Shown here one piece after another: positions 42,505 to 52,296 of a DNA stretch of 64,000 nt. The translations under genes were made by a program, and so were the position numbers. The DNA lies in contig NZ_CP116009.1 of NCBI RefSeq assembly GCF_027941915.1, forward strand, positions 682,001 to 746,000, read 5' to 3'. This DNA comes from Ramlibacter tataouinensis. GTDB taxonomy: Bacteria; Pseudomonadota; Gammaproteobacteria; Burkholderiales; Burkholderiaceae_C. The notes below the pieces were generated by a model. The model saw only the letters and a program-made list of their open reading frames with translations. It searched no databases and had not been told where the DNA came from. The stretch's first letter is position 1; each line of letters opens with the position of its first letter.

Positions 42505-44223
42505 ATGGACTACCGACCCGACGCGGCCGATCCGCGCTTCCTGCTCGAGCAGGTGCTCGATGCGCCGGCGCGACTGCGCGCCCTCGCTCCTTTCGCCGAA
42601 GTCGACGACGGCCTCATGGGCCAGGTGCTCGAGGAGGCCGCCCGGTTCGTCGGCGAAGTGATCGCCCCGCTCAACGCAGTCGGCGATGCGGTCGGCGCGC
42701 GATTCGACGCCGGCAAGGTCACCATGCCGCCCGGCTTCGCCGCGGCCTACCGCGCCTTCTGGCAGGCGGGCTGGCCGGCGCTGGCCTGCGCGCCCGAGGA
42801 CGGCGGCCAGGGCCTGCCCTGGGTGCTGGAGGGCGTGCTGTACGAGTGGCTCACCGGCGCCAACCACGGCTGGACCATGGCGCCCGGCCTGCTGCATGGC
42901 GCCTACGAATGCCTCAAGCACCACGGCAGCGCGGAACTGAAGGCGCGCTACCTCGCGAAGATCGCCAGCGGCGAGTGGCTGGCCACCATGTGCCTCACCG
43001 AGCCGCAGGCCGGCAGCGACCTCGGCCTGGTGCGCACCCAGGCCGCGCCGCAGGCCGACGGCAGCCACCGGCTGTCGGGCACCAAGATCTTCATCTCCGG
43101 CGGCGAGCACGACCTGACCGACAACATCGTGCACCTGGTGCTGGCGCGCGAGCCCGGCGCGCCGCCCGGGCCCAAGGGCCTGTCGCTGTTCGTCACGGCC
43201 AAGTTCCTGGACGATGGCGCGCGCAACGCGATCCACTGCGAGCGCATCGAGGAGAAGATGGGCCTGCACGGCAGCCCCACCTGCGTGCTGCGCTTCGACG
43301 GCGCGAGCGCCTGGCGCGTCGGCGAGCCCGGCCGCGGGCTGGCCGCGATGTTCGTGATGATGAATGCGGCCCGCCTGCACGTGGCGCTGCAGGGCGTGGG
43401 CCTGCTCGAGGCCGCCTGGCAGAAGGCCCGCGCCTACGCCGGCGAGCGCCTGCAGATGCGTGCGCCGGGCAGCGGCCGCACCGCCGGCGAAGCCGACCCG
43501 ATCATCCGCCACCCGGCCATGCAGCGCGTGCTGGACACCGAACGGGCCTGGATCGACGGGCTGCGCGTGCTGGCCTACCACACGGGCATGGAACTGGACG
43601 TCGCCCGCCACCATGCCGATCCGGCGCGCCGCCAGGCCGCGCAGCAGTGGTGCAGCCTGGTCACCCCGGTGCTCAAGTCGCTATGCACCGAGCAGGGCTT
43701 CGCCGGCGCCAGCCGCCTGCTGCAGGTGTTCGGCGGCCACGGCTACGTGCGCGAGTGGGGCATCGAGCAGCACGTGCGCGACGCCCGCATCACGCTGATC
43801 TACGAGGGCACCAACGAGATCCAGGCGATCGACCTGCTGGCGCGCAAGGTGCTGCCCGACGGCGGCGCGGCCCTCGTCGCGCTGCTGGAGCAGTTGGCGC
43901 AAGAGGTGGATGGCGCGGCAGCGGACGGCCCGGAAACGACGGACCGGCTGCACGACGCCGCCCGGCTGACGCGCGAGCTGGTGGCCGCCGCCGGCCGCCA
44001 GGCCGCCCTGCCCTACGAAGCCGCCGACGACTTCCTGCGCGCCACCGGGCTGGCGCTGCTGGGCTGGGCCTGGCACCGCATCGCCCGCGCACCCGGCGCG
44101 CAGGACGCGCGCTGGGCCGTGCCGCACCAGGCGCTGCGCCTGCGCGTGCTGCCCGAGTACGGGATGCGCGCCCAGATCCTGCGCAACCAGTGCCGGGCCG
44201 CCGCCGGCGCGCGGGTGGACTGA
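42505..44223 (+). CDS. Acyl-CoA dehydrogenase (long form, DmdC/FadE-like)
   Basis: A 572-residue FAD enzyme that introduces a 2,3 double bond into an acyl-CoA. The family layout is present: CLTEPQAGSDLG near residue 168, GTKIFISGGEHD near residue 192, GSPTCVLRFDGA near residue 255 and the catalytic-Glu motif YEGTNEIQAIDLLARKVL near residue 434. In this operon it suits desaturation of a saturated phenylpropanoyl-CoA (for example dihydroferuloyl- or phloretyl-CoA) upstream of the hydratase. MarR follows five bases after its stop. Confidence 0.88.
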   Translation: MDYRPDAADPRFLLEQVLDAPARLRALAPFAEVDDGLMGQVLEEAARFVGEVIAPLNAVGDAVGARFDAGKVTMPPGFAAAYRAFWQAGWPALACAPEDGGQGLPWVLEGVLYEWLTGANHGWTMAPGLLHGAYECLKHHGSAELKARYLAKIASGEWLATMCLTEPQAGSDLGLVRTQAAPQADGSHRLSGTKIFISGGEHDLTDNIVHLVLAREPGAPPGPKGLSLFVTAKFLDDGARNAIHCERIEEKMGLHGSPTCVLRFDGASAWRVGEPGRGLAAMFVMMNAARLHVALQGVGLLEAAWQKARAYAGERLQMRAPGSGRTAGEADPIIRHPAMQRVLDTERAWIDGLRVLAYHTGMELDVARHHADPARRQAAQQWCSLVTPVLKSLCTEQGFAGASRLLQVFGGHGYVREWGIEQHVRDARITLIYEGTNEIQAIDLLARKVLPDGGAALVALLEQLAQEVDGAAADGPETTDRLHDAARLTRELVAAAGRQAALPYEAADDFLRATGLALLGWAWHRIARAPGAQDARWAVPHQALRLRVLPEYGMRAQILRNQCRAAAGARVD

Positions 44224-44228
44224 GCGCC

Positions 44229-44711
44229 ATGCCGCGCAGCGCCGCCCGCAGCCCGGCCGCCGAGGACATCCCGGTGGTCGACCAGGTCGACACCGGCTTC
44301 CTCGAAACCCTGCTCGGCTACAACGCCCGCCGCGCGGCCCTGTCCATCATCGAGGTGTTCCTCGAGCGCATGGCCCCCTGGCAGCTGCGGCCGGTGGACT
44401 TCTCGGTCATGTCGCTGATCGTGCACAACCCCGGCATCACCTCGCGCCAGCTGTGCACGGCGCTCGGCATCCTGCCGCCCAACCTGGTGCCGATGGTCGG
44501 CGCGCTGGAAAAGCGCGGGCTGATCGAGCGCAAGCCGCACCCGCGCGACGGCCGTGCCACCGGGCTGCACCCCACCGCCGCCGGCAACAAGCTGATGCGC
44601 GAGGCCGAGCAGGCGGCGGCGCAGCTGGAAGCCGAGATGGCCAGCCGCCTGACCCCGGGCGAGCACAAGACGCTGCTGCGCCTGCTGCGCAAGGTCTACG
44701 AGCGCCCTTGA
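44229..44711 (+). CDS. MarR family transcriptional regulator
   Basis: A 160-residue winged-helix repressor. The recognition region is SRQLCTALGILPPNLVPMVGALEKRGL and the wing is HPRDGRATGLHPT. MarR proteins such as CouR and FerR repress hydroxycinnamate operons and release DNA on binding the hydroxycinnamoyl-CoA, which matches its place at the end of this operon. The likely binding site is the palindrome at 33888-33906. The stop codon lies at the base of the hairpin at 44710-44742. Confidence 0.88.
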   Translation: MPRSAARSPAAEDIPVVDQVDTGFLETLLGYNARRAALSIIEVFLERMAPWQLRPVDFSVMSLIVHNPGITSRQLCTALGILPPNLVPMVGALEKRGLIERKPHPRDGRATGLHPTAAGNKLMREAEQAAAQLEAEMASRLTPGEHKTLLRLLRKVYERP

Positions 44712-44742
44712 GGGCGCGTCCCACAGACGGACGCGCGCCCTC
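44710..44742 (+). terminator. Hairpin at the end of the catabolic operon
   Basis: GAGGGCGCGTCC (44710-44721) pairs with GGACGCGCGCCCTC (44729-44742) with a two-base bulge. It overlaps the marR stop, and no T-run follows. It probably ends the operon starting at 33933. Confidence 0.55.
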
Positions 44743-44837
44743 GGAGGATGCGCGTGTCCAGCGCACGGGTGGCGCACGCGACAGGGGCGCCGGGGGGAGT
44801 GCGCTACCCTGCGGTCCTGAGTTCCACAGGAGACCGC

Positions 44838-45416
44838 ATGAGCCAGCCCCGCTACCCCGCCCCGACCCTCGACCAGGTGCCCGAGGACATCCGCGCCCGC
44901 ATCCTGGAGGTGCAGGAAAAGGCCGGCTTCGTGCCCAACGTGTTCCTGGCGCTGGCCCGCCGCCCGGCCGAGTGGCGCGCGTTCTTCGCCTACCACGACG
45001 CGCTGATGCTCAAGGAGGAAGGCTCGCTGACCAAGGGCGACCGCGAGATGATCGTCACCGCCACCAGCGCCGCCAACAACTGCCTGTACTGCGTGGTGGC
45101 GCACGGCGCCATCCTGCGCATCTACGAGAAGAAGCCGCTGGTGGCCGACCAGGTGGCCGTGAACCACCGCAAGGCCGACATCACGCCGCGCCAGCGCGCC
45201 ATGCTGGACTTCGCGATGAAGGTCTGCCTGCGCGCGCAGGAGATCGAGGACGCCGACTTCGATGCGCTGCACGCGCACGGCTTCTCCGACGAGGACATCT
45301 GGGACATCGCCTCGATCACCGCGTTCTTCGGCCTGTCCAACCGGATCGCGAACTTCTCGGGGATGATGCCGAACCCCGAGTTCTACCTGATGGGCAGGGT
45401 GCCCAAGCAGAAGTGA
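44838..45416 (+). CDS. AhpD-like carboxymuconolactone decarboxylase family (peroxidase-related) protein
   Basis: A 192-residue all-helical protein with the AhpD-type redox motif: Cys82-x2-Cys85 and His89 (NNCLYCVVAHG). Members called peroxidase-related enzymes reduce peroxides or act as alkylhydroperoxidases; the precise role is not known. The start at 44838 has CAGGAGA upstream; an in-frame ATG at 44748 has no ribosome site. It lies after the hairpin at 44710-44742 so it may be separately transcribed. Confidence 0.88.
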   Translation: MSQPRYPAPTLDQVPEDIRARILEVQEKAGFVPNVFLALARRPAEWRAFFAYHDALMLKEEGSLTKGDREMIVTATSAANNCLYCVVAHGAILRIYEKKPLVADQVAVNHRKADITPRQRAMLDFAMKVCLRAQEIEDADFDALHAHGFSDEDIWDIASITAFFGLSNRIANFSGMMPNPEFYLMGRVPKQK

Positions 45417-45453
45417 CCGCGCGGTCGTCGACGAAGTCGGCGATTCTGGCGCG

Positions 45454-45478
45454 GTCATCCCCGCGCAGGCGGCGGATC
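45454..45478. repeat. Degenerate REP-like unit
   Basis: GTCATCCCCGCGCAGGCGG followed by CGGATCC resembles the GTCATCCCCGCG-N-GCGGGGATCC unit seen at 38672-38756 but is decayed on its right arm. It lies between the convergent AhpD-like and N-formylglutamate amidohydrolase genes. Confidence 0.4.
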
Positions 45479-45480
45479 CC

Positions 45481-46362
45481 CTACATCCGCCGAGGATCGA
45501 CCGCCAGCAGCGCCTCGCACATCGCCCGCAGGTTCCTGCGCAGCAGTTGCGCGGCCGGCAGCAGTTCGAAGGTGCCCTCGTCCATGTACAGCTTGCGGTT
45601 GACCTCCAGCTGCAGGCTGTGGCGCTGCCGCGCCGGCTCGCCGAAGCGGCGCACCAGCTCCACGCCCTTGTAGGGGAAGTTCACTTCCACGTCGTAGCCG
45701 CGCGCCCGCAGGAACTCGGCCAGCCAGGCGGTCAGTTTCGGGTCGGCGGTGCTGCCGTCGCGGTCGCCGATCACGAAGTCGGCGTGGGCCAGGCCGGGGT
45801 AGTCGGTGGCATGGCTGCCGGCGATGGCGGGCATCGAGTGGCAGTTGATGTGGATGCTGTAGCCGTGCCGCGCATGCGCGTCGTCGATCGCCCCGCGCAC
45901 CGCCTCGTGGTACGGCCGCCAGCAGCGCTCGATGCGCGCCGACACCTCCTGCGGCGTGAGCTTGCGACCGTACATCGGCACGCCATGGTCGGTGTTGCGC
46001 CAGACCAGGCCCTTGCCCAGCCGCACCTTGGACAGCGCGGCCGGGTCGGTGACCACCTCGCCCGGCCACTCGCCCTCGATCATGTCGATGTCGACCTCGC
46101 GGTCGCTGCGGTTCGCGTCCAGGTAGCTGCGCGGGAACAGCGCCTCGATCCAGGCGATGCCCAGCGCCGGCGCGAAGTCGTACAGCTTCTCCACGTGCGT
46201 GTCCTCGGCCGTGCGCAGCGCGGCGAGCTCGCAGACGTAGTCGAAATCGCCGGGGTAGCGGGTGCCGCTGTGCGGCGAGTCGAGCACCAGCGGCGTGCGG
46301 CCGGGCGCCGTCCGGATGCAGGGTTCGGCCGCGAGGCCGTCGACGTTCGGATCGGAAGACAT
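45481..46362 (-). CDS. N-formylglutamate amidohydrolase family protein
   Basis: A 293-residue zinc hydrolase of the FGase (HutG-like) family, which cleaves N-formylglutamate or related N-formyl amino acids. Metal-ligand regions are DSPHSGTRYP near residue 27, DTHVE near residue 54 and SIHINCHSM near residue 168. No histidine-utilisation genes are adjacent, so the physiological substrate may differ. It precedes the acyl-CoA ligase in the opposite sense of position: both are on the minus strand, with a 37-base gap. Confidence 0.88.
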   Translation of the reverse strand: MSSDPNVDGLAAEPCIRTAPGRTPLVLDSPHSGTRYPGDFDYVCELAALRTAEDTHVEKLYDFAPALGIAWIEALFPRSYLDANRSDREVDIDMIEGEWPGEVVTDPAALSKVRLGKGLVWRNTDHGVPMYGRKLTPQEVSARIERCWRPYHEAVRGAIDDAHARHGYSIHINCHSMPAIAGSHATDYPGLAHADFVIGDRDGSTADPKLTAWLAEFLRARGYDVEVNFPYKGVELVRRFGEPARQRHSLQLEVNRKLYMDEGTFELLPAAQLLRRNLRAMCEALLAVDPRRM

Positions 46363-46399
46363 GGGCCGACTCTAACGCGCCGCCGCGGCCCGCTGCACC

Positions 46400-49060
46400 T
46401 CACCCCAGGCGCAGCCGCAGTTGCGTGTGGTCCTCGCCGGGAATCACCTCGAAACCCATCCGCAGGGCCAGCGACGCCATCGCGGCGTTCTCCGGCAGGC
46501 AGGTGCCGACCACCTCCTGGGTGCCGCGCCCGCGCAGGTAGCGCAGCAGCTTGTCCAGCAGCGCCCGACCCAGGCCCCGGCCCTGCCACTCGCGCGCGAC
46601 CTGGATCGCGAACTCCGCCACCTCGTTGTCCGGGTCGGCGATCGCGCGCACCTCGCCCGCCATCGTGTCGCCGCCGTCCAGCGGCAGCGCCACGAAGGTC
46701 ATCTCGCGGTCGTAGTCGATCTGGGAAAAGCGCGCCAGCTCCGAATGCGGCACTTCGCGCCGCATCATGAAGAAGCGCAGCCGCAAGTCGCCCGGCGTGG
46801 CGGCGTCGTAGAAGGCGTGCAGGCGGGCGCCGTCGTCGGGGCGGATCGGTCGCACGCTCAGGCGCCGGCCGGCGATCTCGAAGGTCTCCTCCAGCTCCTG
46901 GGGATAAGGCCGGATCGCCAGCGGGGGCGCCACCGCGCCGGGCGCGCGCAGCCGCACCCGCGCATCCAGCGCCACCGCGCCGTCCGCATCCACCAGCAGC
47001 GGGTTGATGTCGAGCTCGGCCACGCCGGACAGGTCGCAGGCCAGCTGCGACACCTGCACCAACGCATCCAGCACCGCCTCCTGGTCGGCCGCGGGCCGGC
47101 TGCGCCAGGCGCGCAGCAGCGGCGGCAACCCGCTGCGCCCGAGCAGGTCGGCCGCCAGCGTGCGGTTGAGCGGCGGCAGCGCCAGCGCATGGCGCCGGTG
47201 CAGCTCGACCTCGGTGCCGCCGACGCCGCACAGCAGCACCGGGCCGAACACCGGATCGGTGGACAGCCCGACGATGACCTCGCGCGCGCCGGGCCGCCGC
47301 ACCATCTGCTGCACGGCGAAGCCTTTCACCGCCGCGTCGGGCCGCGCCTGCGCCACCCGTTCGGTCATGGCCTGCACGGCCTGCCGGACCGCATCGGCCG
47401 AGCCGAGGTTGAGCGCAACCCCGCCGATGTCGGACTTGTGCACGATCTGCGGCGACACGATCTTCAGCGCAACCGGGTAGCCGATGGCGTCGGCGATCGC
47501 CGCGGCCTCGTCCGCGTCCGCAGCCAGCTCGGTCCGCACCACCGGGATGCGGTAGGCGGCCAGCAGGCGCTTGGCCTCGACCTCGTCGAGCCACTCGCGC
47601 CCTTCGCGCGCGGCGGTCTCCAGCAAGGCCAGGGCCGCGGCCCGGTCGGCCTCGAAGTTGGGCGACTCGGCCGGTGCGATTTCCTGCAGCGCGCGCTGGT
47701 TGCGCGCATGGGTCACCATCTGCAGCCAGGCGGCGACGGCGCGCTCGGGCGTGGCATAGGACGGCAGCCCGGCCTGCGCGCTCAGGGTGCGCGCCGCCGC
47801 CACCGCCGGGCCGCCCAGCCAGCAGGTCAGCACCGGCTTGCGGCTGCCCTGCAGCACCGGCACGCAGGCCTGGGCGATCTCCGGCGCCGGCACCAGCGCG
47901 GTGGGCGCATGCACGAACAGCACGGCATCGACTTCCGGCGCCTGCAGCAGCGCGCCGAGCGCATCGACGTAGCGCTGCGCCGGCGCGTCGCCGATGATGT
48001 CCACCGGGTTGCCGCGCGACCAGGTGGCGGGCAGCACCGCGTCCAGCGCCGCCAGCGTCGCCGCCGACAGCTCGGCCAGCGTGCCGCCCTGCAGCGACAG
48101 CGCATCGGCCGCCAGCACGCCGGCGCCGCCGCCGTTGGTCAGGATCGCGATGCGCTCGCCGGCCACGCGCCTCGCGCGCGCCAGGGTCTCGGCGGCATCG
48201 AACAAGTCCTCCAGCGTATCCACCCGCAGCATGCCGGCGCGGCGCACGGCGGCGTCGAACACCAGGTCCGAGCCCGCCAGCGCGCCGGTGTGCGAGGCCG
48301 CGGCGCGCGCGCCCTCGGGCGCGCGGCCGGACTTGACCACGATCACCGGCTTGTTGCGCGCCGCCGCCCGCGCCGCCGACATGAACTTGCGCGCAGCTTT
48401 CACCGATTCCGCGTACATCAGGATGGCGCGCGTGTTCGCCTCGCTGCCCAGGTAGTCCAGCACGTCGCCGAAGTCGACGTCGGCGCTGTCGCCCATGGAG
48501 ATGAAGTGCGAGAAGCCGATGCCGCGCCCGCGCGCCCAGTCCAGCATGGCGGTGGCCAGCGCGCCCGACTGGGTCACGAAGGCCAGCGGCCCGGTCAGCC
48601 CCGGCGCCGGCGCGAAGCTGGCATTGAGCCCCAGCCCCGGCAGCAGCAGGCCGATGCAGTTGGGCCCGAGGATGCGCAGCAGCCAGGGCCGGGCCGCGTC
48701 CAGCATCTGCTGCTCGTAGCTGGGCGCGTCGGGCGCGGCGCGGTTCTTGAGCCCGGCACTGAGCACCACGGCGGCGCGGGCGCCCTTGCGCCCCAACTGG
48801 TCGATGAGTTCCGGCACCGTGGGCGCCGGGGTGCAGATCACCGCCAGGTCGGGCCGTCCGGGCAGGCTGGCCACGTCGGGCCACGCCTGTTCGCCGCCGA
48901 CTTGACGGTGACGCCGATTCACCGGCCAGATGGGCCCGGCGAAGCCGCCTTCCCTGAGGTTGCGGAACACCACCTGGCCGACGCTGCCGGGCCGGTCGGA
49001 CGCGCCGACCAGCGCGACCGAAGCGGGGCGGAACAGGTATTCGAGGTTGCGCACGCTCAT
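46400..49060 (-). CDS. ADP-forming acyl-CoA ligase fused to GNAT acetyltransferase (Pat/PatZ-type)
   Basis: An 886-residue protein. In order: CoA-binding Rossmann domain (residues about 5-130, [15 protein letters not shown]), succinyl-CoA ligase-like domains (about 150-470), an ATP-grasp domain (about 480-710, [20 protein letters not shown]) and a C-terminal GNAT domain (about 730-886, [18 protein letters not shown]). This is the architecture of PatZ/Pka lysine acetyltransferases, in which the ligase part often senses acetyl-CoA rather than catalysing. Such proteins acetylate and inactivate acyl-CoA synthetases, so it may control the nearby feruloyl-CoA synthase. Confidence 0.9.
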   Translation of the reverse strand: MSVRNLEYLFRPASVALVGASDRPGSVGQVVFRNLREGGFAGPIWPVNRRHRQVGGEQAWPDVASLPGRPDLAVICTPAPTVPELIDQLGRKGARAAVVLSAGLKNRAAPDAPSYEQQMLDAARPWLLRILGPNCIGLLLPGLGLNASFAPAPGLTGPLAFVTQSGALATAMLDWARGRGIGFSHFISMGDSADVDFGDVLDYLGSEANTRAILMYAESVKAARKFMSAARAAARNKPVIVVKSGRAPEGARAAASHTGALAGSDLVFDAAVRRAGMLRVDTLEDLFDAAETLARARRVAGERIAILTNGGGAGVLAADALSLQGGTLAELSAATLAALDAVLPATWSRGNPVDIIGDAPAQRYVDALGALLQAPEVDAVLFVHAPTALVPAPEIAQACVPVLQGSRKPVLTCWLGGPAVAAARTLSAQAGLPSYATPERAVAAWLQMVTHARNQRALQEIAPAESPNFEADRAAALALLETAAREGREWLDEVEAKRLLAAYRIPVVRTELAADADEAAAIADAIGYPVALKIVSPQIVHKSDIGGVALNLGSADAVRQAVQAMTERVAQARPDAAVKGFAVQQMVRRPGAREVIVGLSTDPVFGPVLLCGVGGTEVELHRRHALALPPLNRTLAADLLGRSGLPPLLRAWRSRPAADQEAVLDALVQVSQLACDLSGVAELDINPLLVDADGAVALDARVRLRAPGAVAPPLAIRPYPQELEETFEIAGRRLSVRPIRPDDGARLHAFYDAATPGDLRLRFFMMRREVPHSELARFSQIDYDREMTFVALPLDGGDTMAGEVRAIADPDNEVAEFAIQVAREWQGRGLGRALLDKLLRYLRGRGTQEVVGTCLPENAAMASLALRMGFEVIPGEDHTQLRLRLG

Positions 49061-49194
49061 GGCTTCGGATCATCGCCCGGAATGCGGGAAAGCCGAAGGG
49101 AAGCGGCGGGCGCCGGCCGGCCCTGGCGGATGGCGCCGCTTGGCCTTCGTCAAAGGCACCCCTGCGGCCCGCGCGCTAGAGTGTCGGCATCCCC

Positions 49195-49920
49195 ATGAAA
49201 CTGCCCGTCCTGCCCGTCCTGCCCGTCCTGCGCGCCCAGTCGCTCAGCCGCACCTACGGCAGCGGCAACACCGCCGTGCACGCCCTGCGCGACGTCGACC
49301 TGGAGATCCGCGCCGGCGAGTTCATCGTGCTGCTGGGCGCTTCCGGCTCGGGCAAGTCGACCCTGCTCAACATCCTGGGCGGCCTCGACCGCCCCAGCGG
49401 CGGCGAGCTCTGGTTCCGCGACCAGCGCCTGACCGATGCCAGCGACGACGAACTGACCACCTACCGGCGCGAGCACGTGGGCTTCGTGTTCCAGTTCTAC
49501 AACCTGATCCCCAGCCTGACCGTGCGCGAGAACGTGGCACTGGTGACCGACATCGCCGCGGACCCCATGCCGGTGGACGACGCGGTGGATCGGGTGGCGC
49601 TCACGCCGCGGCGCGACCATTTCCCCTCGCAGCTGTCGGGCGGCGAGCAGCAGCGGGTGGCGATTGCCCGCGCCATCGTCAAGCGCCCGCAGCTGCTGCT
49701 GTGCGACGAGCCGACCGGCGCGCTCGACTACGTCACCGGCAAGCTGGTGCTGGAGACCATCGCCCGCGTCAACACCGAGCTGGGCACCACCGCCATCGTG
49801 ATCACGCACAACGCCGCCATCGCCGGAATGGCCGACCGGGTGGTGCGGCTGGCCGACGGCCGCGTCGCCAGCGTGGAAGTGCCGCCGCGGCGACTGACGC
49901 CGGCGGAGCTGTCCTGGTGA
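49195..49920 (+). CDS. ABC exporter ATPase, MacB/LolD type
   Basis: A 241-residue ATP-binding protein. Walker A is GASGSGKST (about residue 44), the signature is [14 protein letters not shown] and Walker [13 protein letters not shown]. The DEPTGALD and [15 protein letters not shown] sequences mark the MacB/LolD group. The N-terminus begins with a tandem repeat [15 protein letters not shown]. It is the first gene of a three-part exporter with the FtsX permease (gap four bases) and the adaptor. Confidence 0.9.
   Translation: MKLPVLPVLPVLRAQSLSRTYGSGNTAVHALRDVDLEIRAGEFIVLLGASGSGKSTLLNILGGLDRPSGGELWFRDQRLTDASDDELTTYRREHVGFVFQFYNLIPSLTVRENVALVTDIAADPMPVDDAVDRVALTPRRDHFPSQLSGGEQQRVAIARAIVKRPQLLLCDEPTGALDYVTGKLVLETIARVNTELGTTAIVITHNAAIAGMADRVVRLADGRVASVEVPPRRLTPAELSW
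49201..49230 (+). repeat. 9-base tandem repeat within the ABC ATPase start
   Basis: Three copies of CTGCCCGTC plus CTG directly after the start codon encode repeated Leu-Pro-Val. The unit length is a multiple of three, so changes in copy number would alter only the N-terminal length. Confidence 0.75.
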
Positions 49921-49924
49921 GGCC

Positions 49925-52291
49925 ATGAAGGCGCTCGACCGGAAAGTGCTGCGCGACCTGCGCCTGCTGTGGAGCCAGGCGATGACCATCGCGCTGGTGG
50001 TGGCCAGCGGCGTCGCCAGCTTCGTCACCACGCGCTCGGCGGTCGACTCGCTGGCGTCCGCGCGCGACAGCTTCTACGCGGCGGCGCGCTTCGCCGACGT
50101 GTTCGCCAGCGCTCGCCGCGCGCCCGATTCGCTGGCGCAGCGGCTGCGCGGACTGCCCGGCGTGGTGGACGTGCAAACCACCGTGGAGTCGGGCGCACGC
50201 GTCACCGTGCCCGGCAGCACCGATCCGGTGATCGGCCACCTCATCGGCCGGCCGTCGCGGCAGGCCCAGCGGCTCAACCTCGTGAGCCTGCGCACCGGGC
50301 GCTTTCCGCAGGGGGGCGCGCACGCCGGGGGCGAGCTGGAGGCGGCGGTCTCGGAAGGGTTCGCCCTGGCCCGCGGCCTGCGGCCGGGCGACCACGTCGA
50401 GGCACTGGTCAACGGCAAGATGCGCCGCCTGCGCATCACCGGGCTGGCGCTGTCGCCCGAGTACGTGTTCGCCGGCCTGTTCGGCATGCCCGACCTGCGC
50501 GCCTTCGGCGTGTTCTGGCTGGACGAGGACGAGCTGGCCGCCGCGCTGGACATGCGAGGCGCCTTCAACCGGGTCGCGCTCAAGCTGGAGCCGCAGGCCT
50601 CGCAGCCGGCAGTGGTGGATGCCGCCACGCGGCTGCTCGCGCCGTACGGCGGCCTGCTGACGCGCACCCGCTCCGAACAGGCGTCGGAAGCAATGCTCGA
50701 CAACGAGATCCGCAGCCAGCAGGTGATCGGCACCCTGCTGCCGGCGATCTTCCTGGGCGTGGCGGCCTTCCTGCTGCACGTGGTCACGGCGCGGCTGGTG
50801 GCCACCCAGCGCGAGCAGGTGGCGGCGCTCAAGGCGCTGGGCTACCGCGACCGCTCGATCGCCCTGCACTACCTCAAGCTGGTCGCGCCCATGGTCGGCG
50901 CCGGCTTCCTGCTCGGGCTGGCGGCCGGCAAGTGGATGGGCGTGCAGCTCATGGGCCTGTACACCGAGGTGTTCCGCTTTCCCGTACTGGTGCACGCGGT
51001 GCCGCCGGGGCTGGTGGCCGCCAGCCTGGCCATCGTGGCGCTCACGGCGGTCGCCGGCGCGCTCACGGCGATCGGCAGCACGGTGCGGCTGCAGCCGGCC
51101 GAGGCGATGCGGCCGCCGGCGCCCGGCACGTACCGGCGCTCGCTGCTGGAGCGGCTGCCGCGGCTGCGCACCGGACCGGCCCTGCGCATGATCCTGCGCA
51201 ACATCGAGCGGCGCCCGCTGCGCACCGCCGTCACCGTCGGCGGCATCGCCTTCGCAGTGGCGATCGTGGTGCTGGGCAACTTCTTCCGCGACGCGATCGA
51301 GGTGATCGTCGACGCCAACTTCAACCTGGGCATGCGCGGCGACGTCGCCGTCTGGACCGTCGACCCGGTGCCGGCGGGGGAGGCACGGGCTTTCGCCCGC
51401 ATTCCCGGCGTGCAGCAGGTGGAGGCGGGCCGGCGGGTGGAAGTGCGCTTCCTCAAGGGCCACCGCAGCGAGACCGGCGTGATCCAGGGGCGCCCCGCCG
51501 ACAGCCGGCTGCAGCGGGTGATCGACGTCGACCGCCGCTCGGTGCCGATCCCGCTCGACGGCCTGCTGATGGGCGACCGGCTGGCCGCCAAGCTCGGGTT
51601 GCGGCCGGGCGACACGGTCACCGTGGAATTCCGCGAGGGCCGACGCCCCGTGCGCGAAGTCGTGGTCGAGCGCACCGTGCGCGACATGATGGGCCTCAAT
51701 GCCTGGCTGGAGCGGCGCGCGCTCAACCGGCTGCTGGGCGAAGGCGACGTCGCCTCCGAGTTCACGCTGGGCATCGAACCGGGCCGCACGCCACAGGTGC
51801 TGCAGGCCACGCAGGAGATCCGCGGCGTGGCCGGGGCGTTCAGCAAGGCCAGCATGCAGCGCAACATGGAACAGGTCACCGCGCGCAACATCCTGATCAT
51901 GAGCACCATCCTCACGACGTTCGCGGCCGTGATCGCGGTCGGCGTGGTCTACAACAACGCCCGCATCGCACTGGCCGAGCGCAGCTGGGAACTGGCCAGC
52001 CTGCGCGTGCTGGGCTTCACGCGGGCCGAGGCATCGTTGCTGCTGCTGGGCGAGCTCGCGCTGGGCATTGCCATCGCCCTGCCGATCGGCATGCTGCTCG
52101 GCTGGGGGCTGACCCACCTGCTGGTCGGCTTGCTGCAGACCGACCAGTTCCTGTTCCCGGTGGTGATCCGCCCGCGCACCTACGCCTGGGCGGCGATCTG
52201 CATCCTGGCGTCCGGCGCCGCCAGCGCGCTGGTGGTGCGGCGGCGGGTGGACCGGCTCGACATGGTGGCCGCGCTCAAGACGAGGGAGTGA
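49925..52291 (+). CDS. ABC exporter permease with FtsX domains
   Basis: A 788-residue permease with two FtsX modules, one around residues 255-390 and one around 655-780, each with three to four spans, plus an N-terminal span and large periplasmic domains between. [23 protein letters not shown] and [22 protein letters not shown] mark the two cores. It is organised like the MacB-type mechanotransmission exporters with separate ATPase. Substrate unknown. Confidence 0.88.
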   Translation: MKALDRKVLRDLRLLWSQAMTIALVVASGVASFVTTRSAVDSLASARDSFYAAARFADVFASARRAPDSLAQRLRGLPGVVDVQTTVESGARVTVPGSTDPVIGHLIGRPSRQAQRLNLVSLRTGRFPQGGAHAGGELEAAVSEGFALARGLRPGDHVEALVNGKMRRLRITGLALSPEYVFAGLFGMPDLRAFGVFWLDEDELAAALDMRGAFNRVALKLEPQASQPAVVDAATRLLAPYGGLLTRTRSEQASEAMLDNEIRSQQVIGTLLPAIFLGVAAFLLHVVTARLVATQREQVAALKALGYRDRSIALHYLKLVAPMVGAGFLLGLAAGKWMGVQLMGLYTEVFRFPVLVHAVPPGLVAASLAIVALTAVAGALTAIGSTVRLQPAEAMRPPAPGTYRRSLLERLPRLRTGPALRMILRNIERRPLRTAVTVGGIAFAVAIVVLGNFFRDAIEVIVDANFNLGMRGDVAVWTVDPVPAGEARAFARIPGVQQVEAGRRVEVRFLKGHRSETGVIQGRPADSRLQRVIDVDRRSVPIPLDGLLMGDRLAAKLGLRPGDTVTVEFREGRRPVREVVVERTVRDMMGLNAWLERRALNRLLGEGDVASEFTLGIEPGRTPQVLQATQEIRGVAGAFSKASMQRNMEQVTARNILIMSTILTTFAAVIAVGVVYNNARIALAERSWELASLRVLGFTRAEASLLLLGELALGIAIALPIGMLLGWGLTHLLVGLLQTDQFLFPVVIRPRTYAWAAICILASGAASALVVRRRVDRLDMVAALKTRE

Positions 52292-52296
52292 AGGCG

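Noticed and set aside
49061..49194. Promoter pair in the divergent gap between the acyl-CoA ligase and ABC exporter genes
   Set aside because: TAGAGT before the exporter start resembles a -10, but no -35 with acceptable spacing was found.
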